Positions 1 through 38,283 of a stretch of DNA of 60,000 nt are shown here, piece by piece. The notes below the pieces were generated by a model, which did no database searches, was not told the origin of the DNA, and worked only from the letters and a program-made list of their open reading frames with translations. Where the stretch lies: the NCBI RefSeq assembly GCF_026151205.1, contig NC_087080.1, forward strand, positions 8,275,720 through 8,335,719, given 5' to 3'. Position numbers and translations under genes: made by a program. Position 1 is the first letter of the stretch; each line of letters begins with the position of its first letter. This stretch comes from Bolinopsis microptera (Eukaryota; Ctenophora; Tentaculata; Lobata; Bolinopsidae).

Positions 1-1399
1 CATATAACGGGTATTACGCAAGTCCCAAGGTCTGTGATTTAATCCTTATATGTAGTAGTTGCAACTGGGTTAAGAAGCGGTCATACGTAATTATGGTTGA
101 AATAATTTGTCCAACCATCAAATTCAACGATAAAAGAATATAATACTCTAACCCGAACTGCTAACTAAACAAGAAACTATGCTTCCTAAGAATAAACCCA
201 TATATTATTGAAATTATTATTAAACCCATATAATATTGACGTGATCGAGATAGTTTATTGCCAGGCAAGCATTTTAACCCCGTCATGAGATTTACAATTA
301 CAATTACATCTTAATCAGTGTCCGAAAATTGAAAATGCATTGATTCAAGTTGGTTTCAACTGTCAGGGGCTTTACTTGGCGGCGCACAGCCTGTGATTCC
401 GTAAGATTATTCGACGGTTTATCATGTTCATGATCATAATACATGATACTAATTATAGACTTGTATTGGGTCCCCCGGGTACCGGTAATCGGGGACCATT
501 CAAATAGTGTTAACGGTAACAGTAAGTAATTTAGCACGCTTGTATGTATTGGCCAGTCTATCAACAATTAAGGTCAATGAATCATGCATGATTACTGTTA
601 TGCACTCAGCGCTCAGTCTTTCATTCTGCCGAATTTATTTATTCGGTTTATGAAAATGCAAAATGACAGCCCGGTTTATAAACATCATATAATAGCCTGG
701 AGTCCCCGCTCCCAGGTAAAATACATAAATAAGGACCGCCAAGGAATGAAGAACGAAATTTAATATTATCATTACCTAATCGATTACAAATATTGCACAT
801 TGCAGATTCCTGAAATTAAATGTAAAATGCAGTTTAACTCGTGCATCTCATAATAATATGACTATATATTCATATTAGAATTGTAATAATGCTACATGCT
901 ACGCGCGCTAAAATGATGAATGAGCGGTCTGCTCATTACTATATTTGGGCATTAAATGACGTCAAGCGGTTAGTAACCATATCAACGCGCAGTAACCATA
1001 GGTACGCGCTCGATTCAATTCCAGTATATTGCGACGAGTGTTTACATCACTAAATTAGCTGTAACTTTGTGTGATTATAAACGATCGTGCTAAATTTAAG
1101 GCGCTGTGGCTAAAATCGTCCACTGAACCAACAGGTAAAATTTCAGAGAGATCGTCCCCATGCAGCGCTCATTTTCACCTCGCGAATAATCAGCTCGCTT
1201 ATAAGAATTGAGGGAGCCAGTTATGTCAGTAATAAAAAGAAACATAACAATTATCTTTGTTGTAGCACGATGCACTACTTGGTTGCGCCGCGCATCAAAT
1301 AATTCTTCTCGCAACTTCGGTAGATCGGCGAGATGCAGTACCACTGTGCCTCACCGAGCTGCGAAGGATTGACATCGTGAATCAATTATCTTTGGTTAT
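1..1399. other. AT-rich intergenic DNA, no gene recognised
   Basis: No open frame here has a recognisable domain or a convincing splice context. The only structure I can name is at about 600-725. It resembles, in degraded form, the terminal arms of the fold-back repeat at 40.5 and 42.4 kb: shared cores are a GCGCTCAG..CATTCYGCCGAAT block followed by ATAATAGCCTG and a CCCAGGTA end. Confidence 0.5.
600..725. repeat. Solo arm of the 40.5/42.5-kb fold-back repeat family
   Basis: The block contains GCGCTCAG, CATTCTGCCGAAT, a TTTATGAA stretch, ATAATAGCCTG and a CCCAGGTA end, in the same order as the arm at about 42425-42505. No second arm was found nearby, so it reads as a single truncated end. 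Similarity was judged by eye. Confidence 0.45.
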
Positions 1400-1475
1400 A
1401 TCCTTATGTGGCAAAGAAGCGTTTTATAAATCTTTATTCCACTGGGAAGTTTTTAAAATAGGACAATGTTTTTGA
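1400..1475. repeat. Dispersed direct repeat, copy 1
   Basis: The segment runs from TATGTGGCAAA through TTATTCCACTGGGAAG to a T-rich stretch. The same order recurs at about 4999-5075, where it directly flanks the 5' side of a LINE fragment. The two copies are about 80 percent alike by eye and in the same orientation. Confidence 0.5.
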
Positions 1476-1671
1476 TGAAATTAATTTTAAATATTGTATT
1501 TGATAATAAATTAATGTTGGTGCCGAAAAATATATAATAAATATTCCCCCATCACCAACAGTTGGTGGGGAAATATTTATTATACATTTTTCTCACAGTG
1601 CGATGATAGTTTGTAGACATGTGTGATGATGTGATGTCATAAATTTTACTTTGCTTTACTTTACTTTTACG

Positions 1672-2500
1672 ATGGGTGTTGTCATACGTTGTATGACCCG
1701 CCGCGCACGAAGTGCGCGGCTCCCCCTGTATCGTCAGGACGATACACCATAGTGAAACGACCGTGGGGTCGCAACGTGATACAAAATGGGTGTACACTGA
1801 ATTGACGGATATTACTCGTTTAAATTTCTTGCAAGTAGTGCGCGCTGCTTTTTTCTCGAAATGGCCCGATGCATGCAATTGCTACGAAGTAGCGCGAGCC
1901 GGGCCAAAGCATTAAAAATGATCAACGACGTAATATGATACAAGTGAAAACATAAATTACAACTTTTGTCTTATAATTATGAAATTTGTTGTTCCTGCAA
2001 ATTTAAATGTTAAACAATACAAAAAAGCACCGCACGATCAAATAGAATCTGCAATAGAAAAGTAAAATTATTTTATAAAATTACAGAAGCGTACGAAAAT
2101 TGTTTAGCTTAGTTACCGCGCAAAAGTTTAAACAAACGAACTTAAAATGTAATGAAAATTATTGATTTATCAAATTGTGAATTTTTACGGTTTAAAATTT
2201 CAAAATAAGTTAATTTAATTTAGTTTTTTAACTGAAGATCATTTATTGCTCTAACCAGAGCCCTTTCGCTTGCAGTACGCGTATACACATGCAGGTATGT
2301 GAAGATCATTTGTTGCAATTCAAAATTGCAATTTACTTGTATTTTTGTTTGATGAAATTTTTGTATCACATCGTGACCCCCACGGGCGTACATGACCCCC
2401 ACGGTCGTTTCACTGTAGCATATAGTGTAGAGTTTCAACGATACAGGGGGAGCCGCGCACTCGTGCGCGGCGGGTCATTGGTCATACAACGTATGACAAT
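1672..2500. mobile_element. Fold-back (long inverted repeat) element
   Basis: The left arm (about 1675-1795) and right arm (about 2360-2497) are reverse complements. Both contain the outer palindrome GTCATACRWYGTATGAC, a GC-rich hairpin (CCGCGCAC..GTGCGCGG), CCCCCTGTATCG, and GACCGTGGGGTC or its complement. The right arm has a short internal duplication of the GACCCCCACGG motif. The interior has no coding capacity, so this is a non-autonomous element. No clean target-site duplication was found. Confidence 0.6.
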
Positions 2501-2917
2501 GAAATGTAGCATTCTTATAGCATGAAATGAAATGAAATGATGTTTTCTTGAAAATTTGTTGTTTTCTTGATGAAATGAAATGAGGTATTTATATCCCGCT
2601 CATATGATTAACCAACAACACAAGGAAGGTGGTTAACCATGTCAGAGCGGCTGACTGTGAGTGATGTGAGCAAATGTGTAAAAATGAACAAGATAAAAAC
2701 GTAATATTAATATAAGACCAAGACAAAATTAAAACACCTTTTATTTTAAACCACACTAAACTAAAAAGAAGCAGAGACCATACAATACATTATGTAGGTA
2801 TAATAAAGGTTAGTACAGTGACATAGAAAGGTAGAGAACTTAAACATAAAATGGAGTGCGGTAAAAAATAAAAGCCAAGGTGTCTTGCAAAATGAAGACA
2901 AATGGAAAGAAAAAACA

Positions 2918-3276
2918 TCAAAACTGATTATATAAATGGTTCTTTAACATTCGCTTGAAGCAGTTGGTATCAGTTATACATCTCAACATCAGTGGAAGAG
3001 AGTTCCATGCAATCGATGCATGGCTTGAGAAACGTCTGTCATCAACTTTGGACTTTTTATTCTTTGGTACCTTGAGCATGAGATGGTCACCAGGTCTCTT
3101 CGACCTGGTCATGGTCATGGTGTTTGAGAGTTCTTTATCCGCTACATCCAAATCCAGTAGTGCTTTGAGGTAATCAGGTGCAGTACCGTGAACTGATTTG
3201 TGGGTTAATAGACAAACTTTAAAGAATATTCGTTGGTCTATAGGGAGTATGTGGGCCTTCTTTATTTTCAGCAGCT
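2918..3276 (-). pseudogene. LINE reverse transcriptase C-terminal remnant (distal part)
   Basis: On the minus strand, 3276 to 2918 reads as the region after the catalytic domain of a CR1/L2-type non-LTR retrotransposon. It has an LPIDQRIFFKVCLLTHKSVHG-like segment, then RRFSSHASIAWNSLPL and a final FKRMLKNHLYNQF stop. The order WNSLPL then FK.+LK.HL is characteristic of the end of this ORF2. It continues directly from the fragment at 4520-5008: the LINE was split by the intervening insertion, leaving FYKK on one side and LLKIKK on the other. Confidence 0.75.
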
Positions 3277-4519
3277 AGTATGTTAGCGCGCATAACAAGG
3301 CGCGCTAGCATTTTACCGCCATTCTAGGTTTCACTGATTTCTGGGCCACAATACACAATATGTCCAATTTGATTCTAATTGTTGCTCCTAATCTGATAAT
3401 TCTAATGACAGTGACTGCTCCCTATTAACCAACCGACCAACATTTTCGGTCGAACCCTAAAATTACTAATACCAAATTTAAACCCAACATATGCGTGTAT
3501 AGTCTCCAAATCTTCTCTTATCTCTGCTCTCGGACTTTGTTCTTTTGAATATATAATAGAACTGTTTGTATACTTTAACAAATAGTGATTTTAACTTTGA
3601 GATAAACTGCTATATTATTATATTTTTGTACCAATGTTCACCTAACTTAACGTCTCTCACTGACACCATCACCCGGCAACCAATTTTAAAGTAAAATTTA
3701 TTAACGATCTGACTACAGACTGGCGGTCAAGGTCCCCCGTATAGTAGCTCAACGGAGGGGGTAATCAGGGCACGTGTTAATGAAAAATGTACGTGTCCTT
3801 CCACAATCCCTTCTGTTGGGTCACACGTTATTGGGAACTGAGATCGCTATCGTGTAACTAGAAGCAGTATATGCAAAGTAACTTTGGTGATAGGTGATAG
3901 GCAATATGAAATTACACATCTTACTTTAACTTTATCCCGTCACCCATGGACTTATTAATTAACGGCTGGTGGTGGTGTCATCGTTTGTCGTACTCAAAAC
4001 GTTTCGCGGTTGCGAATGCCGGCCCATCGAGGAAAATCTTTTTACTTTGTATTTTAACCATTATAAAGTATGATTAGTCGGATATAGTACTGATATGAGT
4101 TCAAACAGTCCCCGAAACGAAGAAGCAAACATTTGATTTTTGTTTCGGCGACTGAATCGTTGATGGGCCGGCAAATATTTGTTGTCGAGTAGTGTTGAAT
4201 ACTCATATTAACATGATTATTGATTAAATTTAGGAATTGTATATAACTATCTTTGACCAAGTTTAATTGTTAATGAGAATGCACCCCAGCACTGGGCGCG
4301 CGCGGCGGCTTTGATGTTAGCGGCTACAAGCTTGAAGCTAGGCAGCTGCAGAAAAAACGCCGCGCGCGTTCACAGTTCAGCGTACGGCTTTTCGTTTTTG
4401 ATTTTACAAATGACAAAGCAACTTTTAATGATTATTAATGGAATTATCGGATATTTATAATTCAATATGTATTGATTCTTCTGTGGAAAATAAAAATTGT
4501 ATTTTACTTAAATTGTATT
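3277..4519. mobile_element. Insertion of about 1.25 kb that splits a LINE remnant
   Basis: The two LINE pieces on either side join with the frame preserved, so everything between about 3277 and 4528 was inserted later. The left end begins with CTAGTATGTTAGCGCGC and a small palindrome (GCGCGC..GCGCGC). The right end is AT-rich with a duplicated AATTGTATTTTACTT. I see no terminal inverted repeats and no clear target duplication beyond 2-4 bases. No ORF in it is recognisable, so the class is unknown. Confidence 0.55.
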
Positions 4520-5008
4520 TTACTTCTTATAGAAGGGAACCAAGTCCGTGGTTCTGTCTTCTATGTTATAGATGAAACGAACTGCCCCATTAAGGGTGGA
4601 TCTAAGTTTGTTTAGTCTGGTCTTGGGTAGATTCATGTATAGAGAATTACAGTAATCTAATTTAGATATAACCAGTTGTTTCACCAATATCAATTTAATG
4701 CCTTCATCCAGGTAACGACCAATAGTTCTTAGGTTCATCATTGTCCAGCTACATTTCCTTTTGACATTATTGATCTGTCTTTCCATATTTAAAGTTTCAT
4801 CAAATTTGACTCCCAGACTCTTCCAGCTGTCTCCTTTGCACTCCGTAGGTAGAATTTCAGTGCTTCCAAATTGCAGTCTGACACTGAGTTCACACTTTTT
4901 TAGAATATGGCTCTTTCCTAACACCTTTTCTTCACCATCCATGCTTTTATCTCTGCAAGACATTTGTTTGTTGCATCGATTATTTTTGGTTTCATCCATA
5001 TGTGGCAA
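4520..5008 (-). pseudogene. LINE reverse transcriptase C-terminal remnant (proximal part)
   Basis: The minus-strand frame encodes the part of a non-LTR retrotransposon ORF2 that follows the FADD motif: LGVKFDETLNMERQINNV, then NLRTIGRYLDEG, KQLVISKLDYCNSLYMNLPK and LNGAVRFIYN. These blocks are typical of CR1/L2/Rex-like ORF2. The catalytic core and endonuclease are absent, so the copy is 5'-truncated. It stops at 4520 where the 1.25-kb insertion starts and resumes at 3276. Confidence 0.8.
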
Positions 5009-5075
5009 ATAAACGTGTCATAAATTGTTATTCCACTGGGAAGTTTAATTAGGTTTTTTTTAAATAAGATAATCA
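4999..5075. repeat. Dispersed direct repeat, copy 2
   Basis: This matches the segment at about 1400-1475 in the same orientation (TATGTGGCAAA..TTATTCCACTGGGAAG). It abuts the 5' truncation point of the LINE remnant, so it may be older repeat DNA into which the LINE inserted. Confidence 0.45.
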
Positions 5076-7553
5076 TGTTTTGATAATTTAAAAAAAAAAT
5101 GTTTTATTTGATAAATAGTTCATGTTTGCATTTATGAAATTGAATCGATTGTCATAAGATTGATTTTGCTTCCTCATGGCATACACGTGCCCCTCTTTCG
5201 GGTTTCAGAACGATACACAAATGTTTGGCTGCTTGTCCAGTAGAGAAATGCGGTAAACATTTACCTGGGAACTTGATTGACTATGTCAACCCATCGAAAT
5301 CGTTGCTCTACTTTGCAGAGCATCGATCTGAGATGCGAAGCAAGAATGATAGTTCGTGCGGCCTGAAGTCCTCCAACCTGGGAACTTTACGCTTTTGTAT
5401 TGAAATACACTGATTGAATTCATGGCTGAATGAAAAGAGGACAAGTCAAGTGCCGCCCAGTAGGTAAACATTGAACATTCATCTTAACTGTCAGTATGCT
5501 GGCAACACAACTGACTGCACATCATTCACAATTCACATGAATCAGAATTTCAGTTTCAAAACTGACATTGTTTCTGAGCATATAATATAATATATTTTCC
5601 ATGAAAAGGAGATCAACCTCGAAACCAACAATTTTAGCTCATCTTGGCAAAATCGAATTCGTCTCCCTACCTAGCTATTATAAGCAATAATCTTCGTCTA
5701 AATCCTGTGACATTGAACTTAAATCGCAGTTCTTAAATCCTCAACACACTACTTTCTTAACAATGTTCACTATTTGGCTTTAAATAGTTTGGTTTGTGTA
5801 GTACCCACTTTCTCTTCCCATGGCTCATACTGACATACTAAAACAGTGCAATGTAGGTCAGTTATTGACTAACTCTATGCTACCTACACTACATCTCTGG
5901 CAGTACAGTAAACCTACTACCACCTCCTGTTCAAGTCAGAGGCAACACATAAGTGCGATAATATTTTGCAAATAGTACGATTCCGCACCTATTAGGAAAA
6001 CAAATTTTAGGAAAACAAATTTAAATTTTGGTATTTATTAATAACAATCAAAACATATCATATCATAAAAATAAAGCCGCGCGTTGGTTGACTGCCTCAG
6101 TAAGGTGAATAATTTAAACTTGAAGGTGCCCCGCGCATTTACAGAACCTCATGCTGCGATCACATGATCACGAGGACCTGTGAGCGCCAAATTTAATTTA
6201 AAGTTTCTAGAAATCATACATCACTACGAGTTACTCATGCTTTTGAATTATAGGAGTGCGGATTGTCAGGTATTTCATTCATTCATACTTAATCGGTTTA
6301 AAGCTGTATATTTAGAACTCACTATTGTTTAAACTATGAAAGCAGAACGTAGATAATGGACAATATTACGATTTTTTATATGAGGAAAATTTGGATGCAA
6401 AAAAGACTGCAATGATGCTGAACAATTCCAAATTTGTAGCCTTTGGACACTCTCAAGTTGGATAATTCAACAGCGTAGTATATAACCTTGCCTTACATAA
6501 TCGTTAAGTTTAACACTACAAATAACTTACAAGGTTAATGTCTTACACTGACTTCCCTGACCATGCAAGATGTATAAATCTAGAATTACCCTCATAGAAG
6601 TTTTTGCAATTGATGTATTGATGGGCAGGATGACTTGGGCTAGTCGAGCTGGTTATGAGCATAATCACAAGGAAAACAAATTTTTTAGGGGAAAACAAAA
6701 TTTAAATTTGATTGCCATTACAATGAATAATAATATCATAATGAATATACTGTAAACATCCGATAATAAACTTGTTAGAACCAGTATAGCCCAAGATGCT
6801 CTACTAACAAATAAAAAGAACTTGCAGGTTCATGGTCCTTTGGATGCGCATACATACACCATAGGCCATACCAATCTAGCTATAATTCTACGTCATATTA
6901 AAAACTCTACATCATCTTTAAATACAAAAACAAATTTTATCAACATGACAAAAGGAGCTAGTTGCCTGTACAAGAGCTTTACTAGCACCCGATTTACCAC
7001 CTCTGGGGCACACCCCCAGGTCTAAAACCAGCCAAACACAAAAATATATTATCATCACTAGTGGGTGGATTGATTCCTAGGACATTTATCAGCACGCAGA
7101 ACTAATATGAAGTTTATTATCGAATTTAGATTTGGCATATGGAACGTTGTATATATATATAAGTTGGTCGTTAGAAAAAGTAATGAGTAATCAGTTTAGT
7201 AATGAGTAATCAGTTAATCATTAAATATTCAAAATAATCCATTATATTAAGGTATTTGGTATTGGTACTACTATATAAGTTGAACTCAACATGACATTAG
7301 TTGATTGACAGATGGTCCCATAAATTTATATCCCTGCCCTAACTAATTGGTCGTTTCCTAATCCCCTTGTAGCTTTTTAAATTTATTTTGTATCATACTG
7401 TGCCGTTACTGCAGCGGTGTAACATTTCTATAGCGATCTTTATCAAGATCTTATTGACTTGTTAATATTATTGATACAATTTGTTGTTGGTGTAATCCTG
7501 ACAAACATGTCTTGATTGATAAGTTCTTAAATTTTGATAACGATAGGAATATA
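5076..7553. other. Intergenic DNA upstream of the ZIP gene
   Basis: No coding region with a recognisable domain was found. Open frames here (for example around 5225-5413 and 6822-7025) are short and low in information. A weak TATATAAG occurs at about 7270, some 280 bases before the ZIP start codon. It could be a promoter element, but nothing else supports it. Confidence 0.45.
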
Positions 7554-34368
<26,815 letters not shown>

Positions 34369-34937
34369 GACAGTTTCCTGTCTATAAGAAGTGTTTATAA
34401 CCAGTGTTTATAAGTTGGACCGTGCTGTTTGTAACAGCTTGTATTGGAGATGAGACAAACGCTTTCCAGGTTATTTTAGTCAGATATATGAGATATGTCG
34501 TGATGATTTATTTAGTGAAGTTGATATAATATAAGACAAAGAAGTGAGTTAGTTCAAGTAAGAGACAATATTAATTAGTAGAATTATAATCTTTGTCCTT
34601 CTGTTTGCATGATCCCTAATTGCTGAATATAGCAAAACCCCGATTTACCGCAACCTTTTCCTTCTTGCAAATAATGGCGTAACACACATTATGTTAACAA
34701 TCACAACCCCAATTCACAACGAGCCTTGAATTTGATTTTGATTGCGAAGCAAGAATGCTAGTTTGCGCGGCGCGTCGAATCGGCAAAGGAATCAATTAGT
34801 GAAGGAGACTCGGTGAGAATATTTTTAGCTGCTAGTTTTAAATGTAATTTTAAACTACTTTCTTCGACAGAATGAACATCTGTTGCAAGCTTGGTACAAA
34901 AGCACTGATTGTTTTAATATTTTATGTTACGATTTGA
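34369..34937. other. ZIP 3' flank
   Basis: No gene recognised. A segment near 34738-34770 (TGCGAAGCAAGAATG) recurs near 5335, indicating dispersed repeat DNA. Confidence 0.4.
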
Positions 34938-35537
34938 ATGAATGATTGGCGAAAGAGTAAGATTCTCGGGTCATTGTTGTGTAGTGAAAGTGATATAGCT
35001 GCTCGATGCATTGCTGGGAACAATGCCTTCTATAAGTTCACCAAGATCTGGTCTCAGCAGAATATCTCCGTTACCAGAAAGATAGCAGTATACGAAGCCC
35101 AAATTGTATCAATCATCATGTACAATTGCAGTAGTTGGTGTCCTACTGCAAAGTCACTAGAAAAACTAGATATTTGCCATAGAAAACACCTTAGATCTTT
35201 ACTGAACATATATTGGCCTCATGGAACAATATCCAATGCAAACTTATACCTAAGATGTAACTCAGTAAAGTTATCAGATCGTGTCCCTAAAGCAAGGTGG
35301 AAGCTCCTAGGTCATATCTTGCGTAGTGCTGATGACTCCCCCGCTGCATTAGCGTTAAAGTTTGCTGTCACAACAAACTGTAAAGGGCGCGTCGGTGCGC
35401 ATCGTAAGAATTTGTTCAAGATTATTGTGAATGATTTGACCCGTAGAGGTTTAAAACTTAACTCTTTGAATGATCTTAATAAGCTTAAGATATTAGCCGA
35501 TGATAGAGTTGCTTGGAGAAACAAATTTTCACTCTAG
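34938..35537 (+). pseudogene. LINE reverse transcriptase C-terminal fragment
   Basis: An open frame of 199 codons encodes the region downstream of the catalytic domain of a non-LTR retrotransposon ORF2: KILGSLLCSESDIAARC, a KIAVYEAQIVSIIMYNCSSW segment, a KHLRSLLNI segment, and the RWKLLGHILR motif. A stop codon immediately precedes the first ATG and the catalytic core is missing, so the copy is 5'-truncated. The type is different from the CR1/L2-like remnants at 4.5 and 44 kb. Confidence 0.8.
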
Positions 35538-35679
35538 CTGTCTTGATCTGTACTGATCACCATTTTAGGATGACTTGATTTCTTTTAGGGGTTTTGAATA
35601 TTTCAATGGTGTAAACAGTTTCTTAATAATGTTACGATTTTATTTTTGTTTCAGATTCTCATTATTAATATTATAATAT

Positions 35680-35731
35680 CCGTTAAACTCATGAAATGCT
35701 TAATCATTAATCATTTCGTGAGTTAAACGGA
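35680..35731. repeat. Short hairpin near a LINE 3' side
   Basis: CCGTTAAACTCATGAAATG pairs with CATTTCGTGAGTTAAACGG around a loop that includes TAATCATTAAT. It lies about 140 bases after the LINE fragment stop. It could be a tiny MITE or part of the LINE 3' UTR. Confidence 0.55.
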
Positions 35732-35962
35732 TGCACGTCACGACCTAGTAGTAGTTCATAGTGCTGTACATTTTTCCGATAACCGCATGATTTATAAAAA
35801 CTATAATCTGGATTTTCTGTAAACGGGGCTCAACTGGCGGGAGCGATGAGTTTTATATTGTATTTGTTGGTGTTATATATATTATATTGTCTCATTCAAT
35901 GCATAATTGTTAAAATTTAAACCATACGGTTCATGTTTACTTTTAGAGTATAAAGTATATTA

Positions 35963-36450
35963 ATATTTGACCAAAACCCATAATCATGGGTAGAGTGGAC
36001 CGCTGCCAGTGTCTCTCTTTCCCAAACAAAAGGAAATGATATTAATTTGATTGACCGTTCTCAAATGCAAAATGATACCGAGAATGAAATCGGTCGCTCG
36101 CTTTTCCCATTCATTCACGGCTTACAATCAATCACATGTTGTAAAAATTCCTTTGGGTTGCGTTCGGGTCGATATACCTAGTATTTCGGGATAAGGGTTG
36201 TACTGGTAGTTAGTGAATTAGCTAAAGTTTATTGATTCTTTATTGCTGAGTACAGCTGCCTTCGGGTAGTTCTTCTTAATCTATTACAATTGTAAATTAA
36301 TGGGAAAAGCGAGCGACCGATTTCATTCTCGGTATCATTTTGCATTTGAGAACGGTCAATCAAATTAATATCATTTCCTTTTGTTTGGGAAAGAGAGACA
36401 CTGGCAGCGGTCCACTCTACCCATGATTATGGGTTTTGGTCAAATATCAT
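35963..36450. mobile_element. Inverted-repeat element, 150-bp arms
   Basis: The left arm (35963-36111) and right arm (36299-36450) are near-perfect reverse complements, beginning ATTTGACCAAAACCCATAAT and ending near GAGCGACCGATTTCATTCTC. The 185-bp spacer includes a CTGCCTTCGGGTAGTTCTTC block related to sequence at about 49670 and 50785. No coding capacity. Confidence 0.85.
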
Positions 36451-36839
36451 CTCTTTTTGATTATAATGTCAGGGTACTTTATAAAGTCGAAATATAAACT
36501 GATGTCTTCATTAATAAGGAGGAAGTTTCAACGATTTCGAAATTTTTCCTTTAAAAACATTTCCTTGTGTTTAGGTAAGCATATCGGTCTATCACTGACT
36601 GAACATAAAACATTATAATCATTCAAGTTGCCATTAAATTCATATATAATGACATTGAACTGTCGTGGTAAAGCAGAATTTGTTCGAAATCACGAATGAG
36701 CAAAATTCTCACCGTTCGCACGTGCAAACTTTGAGCGGTTGTTGCGTGCGCATCCAATACTGAATCGCCGTAAATTTTTGCATAGCGGTATTTTATATAT
36801 AGTTTGATAAGAGTGCAAAGTTTCAAAAGATTTCAAATA

Positions 36840-37315
36840 GAACTTGGATCACAGCGGGACTCCAAAGTTGATAAAAATCGTGAAAACACCAATTTTCAGT
36901 GATTTTAGCAATTTTTAATCAATTTGGGCGTGTCCCCACGTGTGCAACTTTTCGATTTTCAACTTTAAAACTAGCCTAATGCACAATTTATACCTATAGA
37001 AAGCATAACTGAGCTCCACAACCCAAGGGATAGCCCAACACCAGAGAATACTAAATCGCAAAATTGACGTTTTTATAAAATAATTTTTCAAAAAAGCACT
37101 AACTTCAAAGGCAAATATCTTTATGAAGGAGTAAGATAAGAAAACTTTCCGGTAGATTTTCAGAATGCCTATACAATTATCTAAGATAAAAATTTCCTCA
37201 GATGTTGAAAAAAATTACTTTTAAATGGTGTAAAATCAATTTTAAAAGTTATTACTTTGTCGAAAATCAAGTTTTAAAAACGGTTAACTTGATGACGTCA
37301 TCAAGGGGTGTTTAT
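36840..37315 (+). repeat. Dispersed repeat family, copy 1
   Basis: This runs from AACTTGGATCACAGCGGGAC through CAATTTGGGCGTGT and CCCAACACCAGAGAATACTA to a TACTTTGTCGAAAATCAAG end. A second copy in the same orientation and order lies at about 51015-51495. The two are about 80 percent alike. No coding frame. Confidence 0.8.
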
Positions 37316-38279
37316 GACGTCAAATAATTTTTTTATACAATATAAACTAAAGTGTAAACAATTATTTTCAAGATCTGTGGTCGGAAATGGCTGTATCTTT
37401 TATACTTTTGAATCTATGGACACTTAAATTTAGGATACAATTGACTACATTTGACTGTCAAAGCGTCTATCCCTGAATATGTATATATCACGACAATCTG
37501 TCGTAAAACAGGGGTTCTAGAAAACCCATTTCCCGATGCTCCTGAAACCTGAAACTTTTTTTGCAGTCGATTTGGTCAACGTCTAGACGCCCTGAAAAAT
37601 TTCAGATCTTTAACTCAATTTTAACATGGTTTTTAAGGCACCTGAATATGGCGATTTTGGGTTTTTTACCGAATTTCGTATAACAGTGCTGGCGAGTATT
37701 TTATGCAAATTTCTTAAAAATCTCAACATAACTATTTTTTATTCCTGTCATCTTTGACATCAAATTAGAATGTTTTCAACTAAAAATAAATCTGCTGAAC
37801 GACTTCCGATTAGACTTAATGCCTGAAAAACTCCTGCCGGAGGCGGCGGCCTTCGGCCGCCGCCTCCGGCCGGAGTGCACGCTTCGCGTGCACGAAAGAG
37901 GCGTGTAACGTATACCAAAGGGGGTATAATAGTAAAGGGGTATGATAGTAAAGGGGGTACATAGTATACCCACAATAAATGCAACGGTCGTGCTTGCCAG
38001 CACTGTGATTAACGAATAATTAGAGTTATGATGTTTAGTTGCGATATCTTAAGACTTTGAATATGATAAATAGTAAAACTGTAGTTTTACATTAAATGAG
38101 AGGTCGTTCACATATTATGCGTAATCAGCCGAATAGAAGGGTGAGGGGGGTTTCCAAATGATTACTCTAGTGTTTTTAATGTTGACACAATAGGTACGTG
38201 TAAAACTTATTACGCGACGGAGGGGGGTTAACAATTGGCCAAAAATTAATTATGTCATACGTGAACGACCCCTTATCAG
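37316..38279. other. AT-rich DNA with two GC-rich hairpins
   Basis: No gene recognised. Perfect GC-rich hairpins lie at 37839-37867 (12-bp stem) and 37875-37893 (8-bp stem), followed by GGGGTATRATAGTAAAG repeats at about 37920-37960. These probably belong to a MITE whose ends I could not define. Confidence 0.5.
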
Positions 38280-38283
38280 TTAA

